A program made the translations under genes and the position numbers. A DNA stretch of 64,000 bases from JAJYUU01 sp963822955 (GTDB lineage: Bacteria > Actinomycetota > Actinomycetes > Streptosporangiales > Streptosporangiaceae). The DNA is taken from assembly GCA_963822955.1 (NCBI GenBank), contig CAWGJS010000001.1:682001-746000 (forward strand), in the 5' to 3' direction. The notes under the pieces are model-generated. The model was not told where the DNA came from. It searched no databases and worked only from the letters and a program-made list of their open reading frames with translations. Below, in pieces: positions 8,462-17,393 of this stretch (within the stretch, counting starts at the first letter, position 1; each line of letters begins with the position of its first letter).

Positions 8462-10039
8462 ATGGCGTATCTACTTCAGCGTCTGCTGACTGAGGCCGCG
8501 GCACTGCACCCGCAGCGGCCGGCGGTTGCCGCCGGCGACTGCGAGGTTACCTATCAGGAGCTGGACAGGCTGAGCAACAAGGTGGCGAGGGCGCTGCTGC
8601 GCCGGGGAGTCGCTCCTGGCGACCGGGTAGCAATTCTCGCGCCCAAGTCGGTGGCGTCGGTGATCGGGGTCTACGGTGCGCTCAAGGCCGGCGCCTGTTA
8701 TGTGCCGCTCGATCCGAAAGCTCCGGCCCAGCGGCTTAGCTACGTCGTGCGGGACAGCGCTGCTGCGGTGATCGTCACCGACGAGGTGCGAGCAGCCCAG
8801 GCTGCCGCGCTGCTGGAGGGCGCACCGCGGCCTGGCGGCGTGGTCGTGGTCTCGGGTGCCGACGCCGCCGCGGAATCAGCAGAGCCATTGCCGCAGGAAC
8901 GGTCCATCGAGACCGACCTCGCCTACATCCTGTACACCTCGGGATCCACCGGCACCCCGAAGGGAGTGATGATCTCCCACCGCAACTCGCTCGGGTTTGT
9001 CGAGTGGGCAGCGGCTGCCGCGGACCTGCGCCATGAGGACCGCGTCTGCAGCCCAGCGCCACTGCACTTCGACCTGTCGGTCTTCGACATCTTCGCGACC
9101 TGCCTGGCCGGCGCATGCCTCACGGTAGTTCCCGACGGAGTTGCCACGTTCCCGGTCACGATTGCCCAGTGGCTGGAGCGGGAGCGGATCTCGGTCTGGT
9201 ACTCGGTACCGTCAGTCCTGACGCTGCTCGGGTGTTACGGGAATTTGCCCACGTTTGACCTGTCGCGGCTGCGAGCGGTGATCTTCGCCGGGGAGGTGTT
9301 CCCGCCCAAGTACCTGGCCCGGCTGATGGCCGAGCTGCCGCACCCCCGCTACCTCAACTGGTACGGCCCTACCGAGACGAATGTGTGCACGGCGTTCGAG
9401 GTTCCCGCACGCTGGGGCGACACCGCGCAGCTGCCGATTGGCAAGGCCTGCGCCAACACCGAAGTATTCGCGGTCACCAGCGAAGGAGGCCTCGTTTCCC
9501 GGCCCGGCGAGGTGGGCGAACTCTACGCGCGTGGTCCGACGCTGATGCGCGGCTACTGGAGACAGCCCGCCAAGAGCGGCGAGGTCCTCATCCCCCACCC
9601 GTTCCGGAGTGAGTACAACGAGCTCGTGTACCGGACGGGTGACCTAGTGACTCTGGACCCGGCCGGGAACTACCTCTACGTCGGCCGGCGGGACGCGATG
9701 GTCAAGATTCGCGGCTACCGGGTAGAGCTAGGCGAGGTGGAAGCAGCGCTGTACCGGCATCCGGCCATCCGGGAGGCGGTCGTCCTGCCAGTGCCCGATG
9801 AACTGCTCGGGAGCCGTCTGCGCGCGGTCGTCACTGCCGTCGAATCGGTCAGGCTCACCCGCGAGAGCGTGCTGGAGCACTGCAGGCAGTGGCTGCCGGG
9901 CTACATGGTGCCGGAGATAGTCGAGTTTCGCGAGGGGCTGCCGAGAACCTCGACTGGCAAGGTCGACCGCGCCGGTCTCGCCCGTGAGCAGCAGCGGAGC
10001 GATCCGGAGACGTCCGGCCTAACAAGCGTTAGCCGATAA
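8462..10039 (+). CDS. Stand-alone amino acid adenylation enzyme, probably prolyl-AMP ligase
   Basis: A 525-residue ANL enzyme with the core motifs YILYTSGSTGTPKG, NWYGPTETNV, YRTGDLV, KIRGYRVELGEVE and the A10 lysine in PRTSTGKVDR. Hand alignment to the GrsA pocket gives D-L-F-Y-I-A-W-V-C-K. This resembles the D-L-L-Y-L-A-L-V-C-K type of pyrrole-forming prolyl ligases (PltF/RedM class), with conservative changes at three pocket positions. It has no condensation or carrier domain; the next gene supplies a separate carrier. The ATG at 8462 is preferred to the GTG at 8459 because GGAG is 7 bases upstream. It would load proline onto the carrier for oxidation by the upstream dehydrogenase. Confidence 0.9.
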   Translation: MAYLLQRLLTEAAALHPQRPAVAAGDCEVTYQELDRLSNKVARALLRRGVAPGDRVAILAPKSVASVIGVYGALKAGACYVPLDPKAPAQRLSYVVRDSAAAVIVTDEVRAAQAAALLEGAPRPGGVVVVSGADAAAESAEPLPQERSIETDLAYILYTSGSTGTPKGVMISHRNSLGFVEWAAAAADLRHEDRVCSPAPLHFDLSVFDIFATCLAGACLTVVPDGVATFPVTIAQWLERERISVWYSVPSVLTLLGCYGNLPTFDLSRLRAVIFAGEVFPPKYLARLMAELPHPRYLNWYGPTETNVCTAFEVPARWGDTAQLPIGKACANTEVFAVTSEGGLVSRPGEVGELYARGPTLMRGYWRQPAKSGEVLIPHPFRSEYNELVYRTGDLVTLDPAGNYLYVGRRDAMVKIRGYRVELGEVEAALYRHPAIREAVVLPVPDELLGSRLRAVVTAVESVRLTRESVLEHCRQWLPGYMVPEIVEFREGLPRTSTGKVDRAGLAREQQRSDPETSGLTSVSR

Positions 10040-10060
10040 ACACTGAAGAAGGGCACCCAG

Positions 10061-10321
10061 GTGGAGACCGTCATCATCGACTACATCAGCCAGGAACTCG
10101 TGCGGGATCCGGCGCTACTGCCCGTGGCAGACGAGACATCACTGCTGGAGAGCGGCATTCTCGATTCGCTGAGCCTCCTGCAGCTCGTGGTCTTCCTGGA
10201 AGGGCGCTTCGGGATCACGGTAGGCGACGCGGACTTGCTCCCCGAGCACTTCGAGAGCGTGAACACGATCTGCGCCTACCTCCGCGCCCGAGAGCCGGAG
10301 AAGCAGGCCGCCCATGGGTGA
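10061..10321 (+). CDS. Acyl/peptidyl carrier protein
   Basis: An 86-residue acidic protein with the phosphopantetheine site GILDSLSLLQLV (Ser36). The GTG start has AAGG 8 bases upstream. The length is normal for a discrete type II carrier. It lies 21 bases after the adenylation gene and overlaps the acyltransferase gene by 8 bases, so loading, oxidation and transfer are probably translated together. No phosphopantetheinyl transferase is visible in the window. Confidence 0.9.
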   Translation: METVIIDYISQELVRDPALLPVADETSLLESGILDSLSLLQLVVFLEGRFGITVGDADLLPEHFESVNTICAYLRAREPEKQAAHG

Positions 10322-11366
10322 TGGCCCTGCCGGGAGGCTCCTACGCAACGTGGAAGGGGTGGTGTACTGGGCGGCGGCCGCGCCGGTCCTGGGGCGTATG
10401 CCGGCCGCACTCGGCTATCGCATTGCATGCTGGCGCGGAGACTGGCTTTCCGCGTGCCAGCCCGCCAGGCGCGCTGAGATTGCCGGCAACCTGCAGCGCA
10501 TCCTCGGTGACGACGTCGGCCGGGTGGCGGTGCAGCAGATGACGCGGGACTGGTTCCGCCTCGCCTCCTGTGACGCAGTCGACGTGAAGCGCCTCCGGGG
10601 CAGCGGCCGGGCCCTCCAGCGGCTGGTCGAGATCCGCGGGCGGGAACACCTCGACGCGGCCCTTGCAGCTGGCAAGGGAGTCATCCTGTGCTCGGGCCAT
10701 TACGGCTCGTATGACTGCGCCTTCTCGATGCTCGGCGCCAGCGGGTACCCGGTCACGACCGTCGGGCGCTGGCAGCACAACTACACCGCTGGCATGTCCG
10801 CCGGTGAGCGGCGGTTCTGGGACAAGGTGCAGGCGAGGCCGCTGCGCCGGCACCGGAAACGGCCGAACATCGAGCCATGGCCTGGCCGTCTCGACGTCGC
10901 AACGCGGGCTGCCGCAGTGCTGCGCGCCAACGAGGTGCTGACCATCGTGATCGACGCGCCGCCGCTCGACAGTGACAAGGCCCGCACAGCGGAAGTTCCC
11001 TTCCTCGGGCGCCAGGCCAAGCTCGTACCGGGCGTGGTCACCCTTTCGCAGGTGACGGGCGCGCCCGTGCTGATGGGATTCCTGTACCGCTCAGCCGACT
11101 ACTGCCATCAGGTGCTCGCGATCTCCGCGCCGGTGCCGCTGGACGGCGACAAGGCAGCAGCGTTCAGCCGATGCACCGCCAAGGTCAGTGCTGCCATCTC
11201 CGCCAGGCCTGCGCACTGGCGCTACTGGGCGTCCACCATCGATCTCGCGAGGCTCGGCCTGGTCGGCGCGGAGCGAGACGCGCTGCGGCTGCCTGAGCTG
11301 TTGCCACAGCCAGATGACAGCTTGCTGACAGACCGGCCGAACGGTCGCCTCGCCGCCCCGGGCTGA
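10314..11366 (+). CDS. LpxL/HtrB-fold acyltransferase
   Basis: A 350-residue protein of the lysophospholipid/lipid A acyltransferase superfamily. The HX4D catalytic motif is HYGSYD (His129, Asp134), followed by VPFLGRQAKLVPGV and TGAPVLMGFLYR as in LpxL-type enzymes. These enzymes use acyl-ACP or acyl-CoA donors. The 8-base overlap with the carrier gene suggests that it takes its acyl group from that carrier, here possibly pyrrole-2-carbonyl, and moves it to an amine or hydroxyl. In actinobacteria the best-known relative is PatA of phosphatidylinositol mannoside synthesis, but the context here is different. There is no signal peptide; membrane association is probable. Confidence 0.8.
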   Translation: MGDGPAGRLLRNVEGVVYWAAAAPVLGRMPAALGYRIACWRGDWLSACQPARRAEIAGNLQRILGDDVGRVAVQQMTRDWFRLASCDAVDVKRLRGSGRALQRLVEIRGREHLDAALAAGKGVILCSGHYGSYDCAFSMLGASGYPVTTVGRWQHNYTAGMSAGERRFWDKVQARPLRRHRKRPNIEPWPGRLDVATRAAAVLRANEVLTIVIDAPPLDSDKARTAEVPFLGRQAKLVPGVVTLSQVTGAPVLMGFLYRSADYCHQVLAISAPVPLDGDKAAAFSRCTAKVSAAISARPAHWRYWASTIDLARLGLVGAERDALRLPELLPQPDDSLLTDRPNGRLAAPG

Positions 11367-11474
11367 CTTCCGTGCCGACTCCGGCATGAGTTCGGGCTAT
11401 CTGGCGCCGTATGGGCGCCTTCGCTCACCCAGTCACCGGTTCCGGACTAGCGGCCACTGGTCAGGACGCTGCGA

Positions 11475-11858
11475 TTAACCTGGTGCCTCCGCCAGGCTGG
11501 CGTACTGCGCCGGCAGCTGCCCCACTAGATGGCGGTACTCATCCTCGCCGAGCCCGTCGCGGATGACAGCGAGAACAGCCCCGGCGCCGGAGCTGGCATC
11601 CTCATCGGTCAGCCCGGTGCGCTGGCTCAACTGCCTGATGAAGTCGTGGATCTTGACGGGCCGTGCCTCCTTCTTCCGGCCCCGCGTTTCCTGCACGCGC
11701 TCAGCCAGATCGGGAAAATCCAGGATGAGCCGCCGCGCTTCGCCGTCGCTCAGCTGATCCGCGAGGCCCTCAAGCACCGCCCAGCTGATATCAGCCGATT
11801 CCTCACGCGACAACCCGGATCGCTCCGCTACCGCACGGGCAAGGTTCCTCTGGTCCAT
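11475..11858 (-). CDS. DUF2267 domain protein
   Basis: A 127-residue protein with two similar helical halves (LARAVAERSGLSREESADI and FIRQLSQRTGLTDEDA), the pattern of DUF2267, whose function is unknown. The ATG at 11858 (MDQRNLARAV) is chosen because AGGGGG lies 8 bases upstream; the longer frame reaches into the opposite-strand gene. The family often accompanies stress genes in actinobacteria. The gene faces the acyltransferase gene tail to tail, with 108 bases between. Confidence 0.8.
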   Translation of the reverse strand: MDQRNLARAVAERSGLSREESADISWAVLEGLADQLSDGEARRLILDFPDLAERVQETRGRKKEARPVKIHDFIRQLSQRTGLTDEDASSGAGAVLAVIRDGLGEDEYRHLVGQLPAQYASLAEAPG

Positions 11859-11961
11859 GGACACGGCCCCCTTCCGTCGCCTTACCGGCAAGTGTCCTGT
11901 GCCGCCGGATCTGGCCAGCCGCTGGGGTGACCTCAGCAGCAAGCCGGGTAGCGATAGCAGC

Positions 11962-12864
11962 GTGACGGACCGGAGGATTCTCGTCGGCACCTGCTCGTGG
12001 ACGGACAGGACCCTGGTTCACGACACCGACTGGTACCCCAGGCGGTCGATGTCGGCGGCCGAGCGCCTGAGGTTCTACGCCTCGCGGTTCCCGATCGCCG
12101 AAGCCGATAGCACTTATTATTTCCCGCCAGCGCCCGAGCTGGCGGCAGGCTGGGCTGAGCGGACGCCGGACGGCTTCACGATGAATGTCAAGGCGTACTC
12201 GCTGCTCACCGGCCATCCCACAAAGCCCGACTCACTGTGGCCGGACCTGCAAGGCGCGGTGCGACCGGAGTTCGCTGACAAGCGCAACGTCTATGCCTCG
12301 CACCTATCTGCCGACGCCGTTGAGGAGGCCTGGCGGCGCTTCGCTGACGCGCTGCAGCCGCTGCGAGATGCGGGCAAACTCGGCGCCGTCCTGCTGCAGT
12401 ACCCCCCGTGGTTCACCGCCAAGAGGGCCAGCACCACCGAGCTGGCTGCCGTCCGGCAGCGGTGGCCCGACCTCCCCGTCTGTGTTGAGTTCCGCTCCCC
12501 CACCTGGCTCGCCGACGGCAAGGATCGCGACCGCACCCTGCGCGCCCTGGCCGACCTCCAACTGGCCCTGGTCGTCGTGGATGCCCCCCGGACGGCAGGG
12601 CTGCCCGTCGTCCCTGAGGCCACGACGTCCGACCTCGCTGTCATCCGATTCCACGGCCGCAATGACGACACCTGGAACAAAACCGGCACTACGGCGGCTG
12701 AGCGCTTCCAGTACCTGTACTCGGCGGCAGAGCTTCGCGGGTGGGTACCGAGGATCGAGGCGCTCGCTGGGCAAGCCAGCACCGTTCACGCCCTCATGAA
12801 CAACTGCTACCAGGATTACGGCGTCCGCAATGCCGCGGATCTGACTGCTTTGCTACCGGCTTAA
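11962..12864 (+). CDS. DUF72 (YecE-like) family protein
   Basis: A 300-residue TIM-barrel-like DUF72 protein. Recognisable parts are ILVGTCSWTD at the start, RFPIAEADSTYYFPP, LGAVLLQYPPWF, CVEFRSPTW and VIRFHGRN followed by MNNCYQDYGVRNA near the end. The biochemical role of the family is unknown. The GTG at 11962 is used because homologues start just before the VGTCSW motif; an ATG at 11857 would overlap the divergent DUF2267 start. Its stop overlaps the end of the convergent GH76 gene by 4 bases. Confidence 0.85.
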   Translation: MTDRRILVGTCSWTDRTLVHDTDWYPRRSMSAAERLRFYASRFPIAEADSTYYFPPAPELAAGWAERTPDGFTMNVKAYSLLTGHPTKPDSLWPDLQGAVRPEFADKRNVYASHLSADAVEEAWRRFADALQPLRDAGKLGAVLLQYPPWFTAKRASTTELAAVRQRWPDLPVCVEFRSPTWLADGKDRDRTLRALADLQLALVVVDAPRTAGLPVVPEATTSDLAVIRFHGRNDDTWNKTGTTAAERFQYLYSAAELRGWVPRIEALAGQASTVHALMNNCYQDYGVRNAADLTALLPA

Positions 12865-14003
12865 GGGAGCCGGAGCACAGCCACGAGCGCGGCCTCAGCG
12901 CTGGCCTGGCTGTAGGAGTTGAGGTCAGCCAGCGGGCCGGCCCAGAACATGCCGAGTTTGTGGGACCTGCTCGTGTCGCGAGCCTCGATCGACTGCGCCT
13001 GCTCCCTGAAGAACCCGTTGAACTGCCTAGTCCTGGCGGTGACAGCTAGTACCTTCAGGTCCCGGACGAAGATTCCCTTGAATGATTCAAGGTCGCCGCC
13101 CGTGCTGCTGCCGCACTCGCTCCCCTCGCAGGGCTCGTGGAGCACCCGGCCGACGGTGAGCTGGCTGATCGCTGCCCTGGCGATGCGCTTGGCCTCGGTG
13201 AGCAGGCTGACGTCCTTAGTCGCCCTGTACAGCTGCGCCAGACCGGCCAGGATGACGCCCTGGTTGTACGTCCAGGTCGGCCTGTGATTGTTCTCACAAC
13301 TCGGGGTGAGGCCGTCGTTGACCAGATTGCTGCCGTTGATCATCCCGCTGCGCTTGAACCACGCCCACTCGGCGGTGGCCCAGCCGAGATACTTCTTGTC
13401 ATCCCTGACGGTGTTGTGCAGCCAGGCGGTCAGTTCCAGGAAGAGCTCGTTAGTGATCGCGTTCTTATAGCCATGCGTGGTCGCCTGCCACCACACGCCG
13501 CCGCCGCAGGTGTTATCCCAGCGGCGGTGAACGTAGTCGGCGTCGGTCTCGGCCATGGACAGGTACTTGCTGGAGCCGGTGAGCTGGTACGCCTGCAGCC
13601 AGGCCAGACCCCACCAGCTCGTGTCATCGTCGAACTTGTTCTCGAATTTATGGGACTTGTGGTCGGCGAACTCCTGACCGATAGCGAAGCTGTAGCTCCG
13701 GTCACCGGTCGTCTGCTGGTAGGTCTCCAGGGTCGACAGCGCCACTGCGGCTTGCCACCAGGACCTGCCGATCTCGCCGGTGCGCGAGTTATACGCCGTA
13801 AACAGCTCGGCCATCCCCGCCTTCTGCGGGCTGGCTGCCCCAGCGGATGCGGAAGACGTTAGAGCCGCCGGGGACGCCGCGGCGGCGTCACCACCGACCG
13901 CGGCCGGCGCGATCGCCATGACGGCGACGGCGACCGCGGATGCCAGGGTGAGTAAAGTCTGCGGACGGGCAGATCGGATTACTCTTCTGAGAAGTGGCGC
14001 CAC
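12861..14003 (-). CDS. Secreted GH76 family glycoside hydrolase (alpha-1,6-mannanase type)
   Basis: A 380-residue protein with an Arg-rich N terminus and a hydrophobic stretch (TLLTLASAVAVAVMAI) ending in an Ala-rich cleavage region, which indicates export. The mature part has the GH76 features SRTGEIGRSWWQAA, DDDTSWWGLAWLQAYQ (the paired aspartates typical of the catalytic site), GGGVWW and WTYNQGVILAGL. The family hydrolyses alpha-1,6-mannose chains, for example in fungal mannan or actinobacterial lipomannan. It starts at GTG 14003 with a weak GGGTGA site, so the exact start is less certain. It is divergent from the dehydrogenase gene at 14105. Confidence 0.85.
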   Translation of the reverse strand: MAPLLRRVIRSARPQTLLTLASAVAVAVMAIAPAAVGGDAAAASPAALTSSASAGAASPQKAGMAELFTAYNSRTGEIGRSWWQAAVALSTLETYQQTTGDRSYSFAIGQEFADHKSHKFENKFDDDTSWWGLAWLQAYQLTGSSKYLSMAETDADYVHRRWDNTCGGGVWWQATTHGYKNAITNELFLELTAWLHNTVRDDKKYLGWATAEWAWFKRSGMINGSNLVNDGLTPSCENNHRPTWTYNQGVILAGLAQLYRATKDVSLLTEAKRIARAAISQLTVGRVLHEPCEGSECGSSTGGDLESFKGIFVRDLKVLAVTARTRQFNGFFREQAQSIEARDTSRSHKLGMFWAGPLADLNSYSQASAEAALVAVLRLP

Positions 14004-14104
14004 TCACCCATCCCGTCCAGTCCGTAGCGTTGTCCCAGCTGACGCGGAAAACCGGACTAACCCTACCTGAACTTCTCGATATGCCGCACCACGGGAGCGA
14101 TCGG

Positions 14105-15145
14105 ATGAGGACGGCACGCGCTGGCGAAATCCCTCATACCATGCGGATCTCGGTCTTGACTCAGCCAGGCCATCTCCAGCTCCAGGAACGCCCGGTCCCC
14201 CGGCCAGGGCCGCAGGAGGTTCTGGTCGCGGTGCGCAGCGTCGGCATCTGCGGCTCGGACGCGCACTATTTCCAGCACGGGCGCATCGCGGATTTCGTCG
14301 TCCGCGGCCCGCTCGTGCTGGGCCACGAGGCCTCGGGACGCATCGTCGCCGTCGGCGACGGCGTCGATAGTGGTCGCCTGGGCGCCAGGGTTGCGATCGA
14401 GCCTGGTACCGCCTGCATGACCTGCATCCAGTGCAAGGCCGGCCGCTACAACCTCTGCCCGGCGATGAGCTTCTTCGCCACCCCGCCAGTTGACGGCGCG
14501 CTCGCCGAATACGTCGTTGTCCGAGCCGACCTGGCTTTCGAGTTGCCTGATCAGGTCAGCGATGATGCCGGCGCGCTACTTGAGCCGCTATCAGTGGCGA
14601 TCTGGGCTACGGGGAAGGCGGCGATCACCGCTGGCAGTTCCGCGCTCATTGCCGGGGCCGGCCCGATCGGCCTGCTGGCAACGCAGATGGCCCGTGCCCG
14701 TGGCGCCGCCACGATCGTAGTGACTGACATCGCGCCGGCTCGGCTCGGCGCGGCCGCGCGCAACGGCGCCACTGCGACGGTGGACGCCCGCGACGGCACC
14801 GAAATCGCGCCGGATTTTGATGCCTTCCTCGACTGCTCGGGGGTGCCGTCAGCGATTGGGGCGGGGATCCGGGCACTGCGCCCGGCGGGGCGCGCCGTGC
14901 TTGTCGGCATGGGACCCGACGAACTGACACTTCCCTTCGGGCTGCTGCAACGGCGAGAGCTCACCATCACGGGCACGTTCCGTTATGCGAGTACATGGCC
15001 GATTGCCATCTCGCTCGCGGCGGCCGGCGCTGTCGACCTTGACGGGCTGATCACCGGCCGATTCGGACTCGGGGCGGCCGATCAGGCGATGACGTCGGTC
15101 ATCGAGCACAGTTCCATCAAGTCGATCGTCGAGCCCTGGCGATAG
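14105..15145 (+). CDS. Zinc-dependent medium-chain polyol/sorbitol-type dehydrogenase
   Basis: A 346-residue MDR dehydrogenase. The catalytic zinc site shows as GICGSDAHYF and LGHEASGRIV. Structural-zinc cysteines are in CMTCIQCKAGRYNLC, and the Rossmann motif is AGAGPIGLLATQMA. The DAHYF signature is typical of sorbitol/xylitol/L-iditol dehydrogenases. GGGAG lies 7 bases before the ATG at 14105; a second ATG at 14141 begins the conserved MRISVLTQPG but has no ribosome site. It probably oxidises a sugar alcohol with NAD(P)+; the substrate is not determined. Confidence 0.85.
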   Translation: MRTARAGEIPHTMRISVLTQPGHLQLQERPVPRPGPQEVLVAVRSVGICGSDAHYFQHGRIADFVVRGPLVLGHEASGRIVAVGDGVDSGRLGARVAIEPGTACMTCIQCKAGRYNLCPAMSFFATPPVDGALAEYVVVRADLAFELPDQVSDDAGALLEPLSVAIWATGKAAITAGSSALIAGAGPIGLLATQMARARGAATIVVTDIAPARLGAAARNGATATVDARDGTEIAPDFDAFLDCSGVPSAIGAGIRALRPAGRAVLVGMGPDELTLPFGLLQRRELTITGTFRYASTWPIAISLAAAGAVDLDGLITGRFGLGAADQAMTSVIEHSSIKSIVEPWR

Positions 15146-15284
15146 CTGCCCGGCAACGCCGGCACACGGCACGCGGAACGCGCTTATCCGCCGGCAAGCG
15201 CCGTATCACCGACACCATCACGACGCTCCACTATCGGGACCACACTCACATACCGGCGCGGCGTTAAAGGAGAAGAAGATACCG

Positions 15285-15728
15285 ATGGCAGCCACACTTC
15301 AGGAGATCCTGCTCGCGCCGGATACTCAGCCGAAGGTGATCGACGACTGCATGGCACTGATCGAGCAGGAGGTCTCCGACAAGGGCGGGATTGCCGGGAC
15401 CGCGGTCAAGATCGCCTACAAGACGGTCAACGCGTTTGCTGCGGGACACGTACGCCACATGGTCGAGACGCTGCTCCCCGACATGGTGGACAAGCTTCAG
15501 CCGTACTGGGCAGACTTCACCGTCTCCGGTGGCTCGCAGTTCGGCGACTACCTCGCCAAGCGTGGCGATGAGGTATCTGGGGCCCTGCTGTCGGTCACTG
15601 ACGCGCGCGCGGAGGCCTCCGACCGGCCGACCATCGTCAGAGCGTACCGCTCGGTCCGCGGCACCGCTGCCAGGCAAGTCGAGGCCGCGCTCCCCCACGT
15701 CGGCGACTTGGTGCTGAAATACGCGTAA
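15285..15728 (+). CDS. DUF6918-like conserved actinobacterial protein
   Basis: A 147-residue helical protein (LQEILLAPDTQPKVIDDCMA, then KIAYKTVNAF and LLPDMVDKLQPYW). I believe this is the DUF6918 family, from memory of its N-terminal pattern; no function is known. There is no signal peptide or membrane segment. AAAGGAG lies upstream of the ATG, although further than usual. It precedes the acyl-CoA synthetase gene by 39 bases and may be co-transcribed with it. Confidence 0.65.
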   Translation: MAATLQEILLAPDTQPKVIDDCMALIEQEVSDKGGIAGTAVKIAYKTVNAFAAGHVRHMVETLLPDMVDKLQPYWADFTVSGGSQFGDYLAKRGDEVSGALLSVTDARAEASDRPTIVRAYRSVRGTAARQVEAALPHVGDLVLKYA

Positions 15729-15767
15729 TCTCAGCAGCAGTAACCCCGACGCTGCCTGAGGGGACCC

Positions 15768-17318
15768 ATGTACGCGCGACAGCACGCAGCGGAACATCCG
15801 GACCAGGCCGCGGTCATTATGGCCACCTCGGGCGAGACCGTGACGTTCGGCCAGCTCGAGGACCGCTGCAACCAGGTAGCACATCTCCTGCGCGCGGCGG
15901 GCCTCCAGCGGGGCGACCACGTCTCCGTGTTCATGGAGAACAATGCCCGGATGCTCGAGATCGAGGGCGGCGCTGAGCGGACGGGCTTGTACTTCACGCT
16001 GATCAACAGGTACCTGGCGCCGGACGAGGTCGCGTACATCGTGACCAACTCGCGCTCCAGGCTGCTGTTCACCTCGGCAGCGATGCGTGACGTCGCCGAG
16101 GCTGCCGCGAAGCAGTGCCCGCAACTGGAACGCATGCTCATCTCCGGCACCGATGCGCCGCCTGCTGGCTGGGACTCCTACGAAGCCGCAATCGCGGGAT
16201 GCCCCGCCGAGCCGGTGCCTGGCGAGTCGCTCGGCGCCGCCATGCTGTACTCGTCCGGCACCACCGGCCAGCCCAAGGGCATCCTGCGCGCGCTGCCGGC
16301 GACCGCGCCGAGCGAGGCGCTCCCGGTAATGCAGTTCGTGAGCGCGCTGTTCGGCTTCAGGGAAGGCATGACCTACCTGAACCCGGCACCGCTGTACCAC
16401 TCAGCTCCGGCGGCAAGCGTCTCCGCGTCCCTGCGACTTGGCGCCACCACGATCGTGATGGAGCACTTCGACGCTGAGCAGTGGCTAACCCTGGTCGAGC
16501 GGTACCAGGTGACCCACTGCCAGATGGTGCCGGTGATGTTCAGCCGGCTGCTCCGCCTGCCTGCCGAAGTCCGGTCCCGCTACGACACCTCCTCGCTGGA
16601 GTGCATCGTTCATGCTGCCGCGCCGTGCCCTCTGCACGTCAAGCAGGCAATGATCGACTGGCTCGGCCCGATCATCACCGAGTACTACGCCGCGACCGAG
16701 GGCAACGGATTCACGTTCTGCGACTCCGCGCAGTGGCTGGCACACCCCGGCACGGTCGGCCGGGCCATCCTTGGCGAGGTGCTCATACTCGACGAGGACG
16801 GCAACGAGTGCCAGGCCGGGGCTGACGGAACCATCTGGTTCCGCGGGGCGACCGCATTCGAGTACTTCGAGGACCCGGTCAAGACTGCCGAGAGCCGCCG
16901 GGAGGGCGGCATCACCAGCACTGTCGGGGACGTCGGCCATCTGGACGCTGACGGGTACCTCTACCTCACCGACCGCAAGACATTCATGATCATCTCCGGC
17001 GGCGTCAACATCTACCCGCAGGAGACGGAGAACCTGCTGTCCGCTCATCCAGCCGTGCTGGACGTGGCCGTCATTGGCGTTCCGAACGACGACCTCGGCG
17101 AGGAGGTCAAGGCCGTGGTGCAGCTCGCGGACCCGGCTGCCGCCAGCCCTGAGCTCGAGGCCGAGCTGATCGCCTACTGCCGTGACCGGCAGGCGCACTT
17201 CAAGTGCCCGAAAAGCATTGGCTTCGTGGCCGAACTGCCCCGATCCGAGACCGGCAAGCTGTATAAGCGCCTGCTGCGCGACGCGTACTGGGCCGGTCAT
17301 CAGACCTCGATCGTGTAG
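15768..17318 (+). CDS. Acyl-CoA synthetase (FadD type)
   Basis: A 516-residue ANL-family ligase. Motifs are AMLYSSGTTGQPKG (P-loop), EYYAATEGNG, VGDVGHLDADGYLYLTDR, MIISGGVNIYPQE and the catalytic lysine in PRSETGKLYKR. It resembles FadD4-like fatty acyl-CoA synthetases. It activates a carboxylic acid with ATP and CoA. GAGGGG sits 4 bases before the ATG. No carrier protein accompanies it, so CoA rather than ACP is the probable acceptor. Confidence 0.88.
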   Translation: MYARQHAAEHPDQAAVIMATSGETVTFGQLEDRCNQVAHLLRAAGLQRGDHVSVFMENNARMLEIEGGAERTGLYFTLINRYLAPDEVAYIVTNSRSRLLFTSAAMRDVAEAAAKQCPQLERMLISGTDAPPAGWDSYEAAIAGCPAEPVPGESLGAAMLYSSGTTGQPKGILRALPATAPSEALPVMQFVSALFGFREGMTYLNPAPLYHSAPAASVSASLRLGATTIVMEHFDAEQWLTLVERYQVTHCQMVPVMFSRLLRLPAEVRSRYDTSSLECIVHAAAPCPLHVKQAMIDWLGPIITEYYAATEGNGFTFCDSAQWLAHPGTVGRAILGEVLILDEDGNECQAGADGTIWFRGATAFEYFEDPVKTAESRREGGITSTVGDVGHLDADGYLYLTDRKTFMIISGGVNIYPQETENLLSAHPAVLDVAVIGVPNDDLGEEVKAVVQLADPAAASPELEAELIAYCRDRQAHFKCPKSIGFVAELPRSETGKLYKRLLRDAYWAGHQTSIV

Positions 17319-17393
17319 CGCCGGCGTCACGCGCTTCCGGCCGCCTGGCATGATCACAATGGTCACCGGAACGACGGTCAGAAGGGATGATCG

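Noticed and set aside
11443..11456. CGGACTAGCGGCCA, a good match to the DosR-like motif
   Set aside because: It lies between the 3' ends of two convergent genes, not upstream of any start. It shows that weak matches arise by chance in this GC-rich DNA.
14053..14066. CGGACTAACCCTAC upstream of the sugar-alcohol dehydrogenase
   Set aside because: Only the left half matches the DosR-like motif and the gene is not a typical regulon member.
15264..16400. Long minus-strand open frame of 378 codons
   Set aside because: It is antisense to DUF6918 and the acyl-CoA synthetase, with Arg/Gly-rich sequence and no family motifs.
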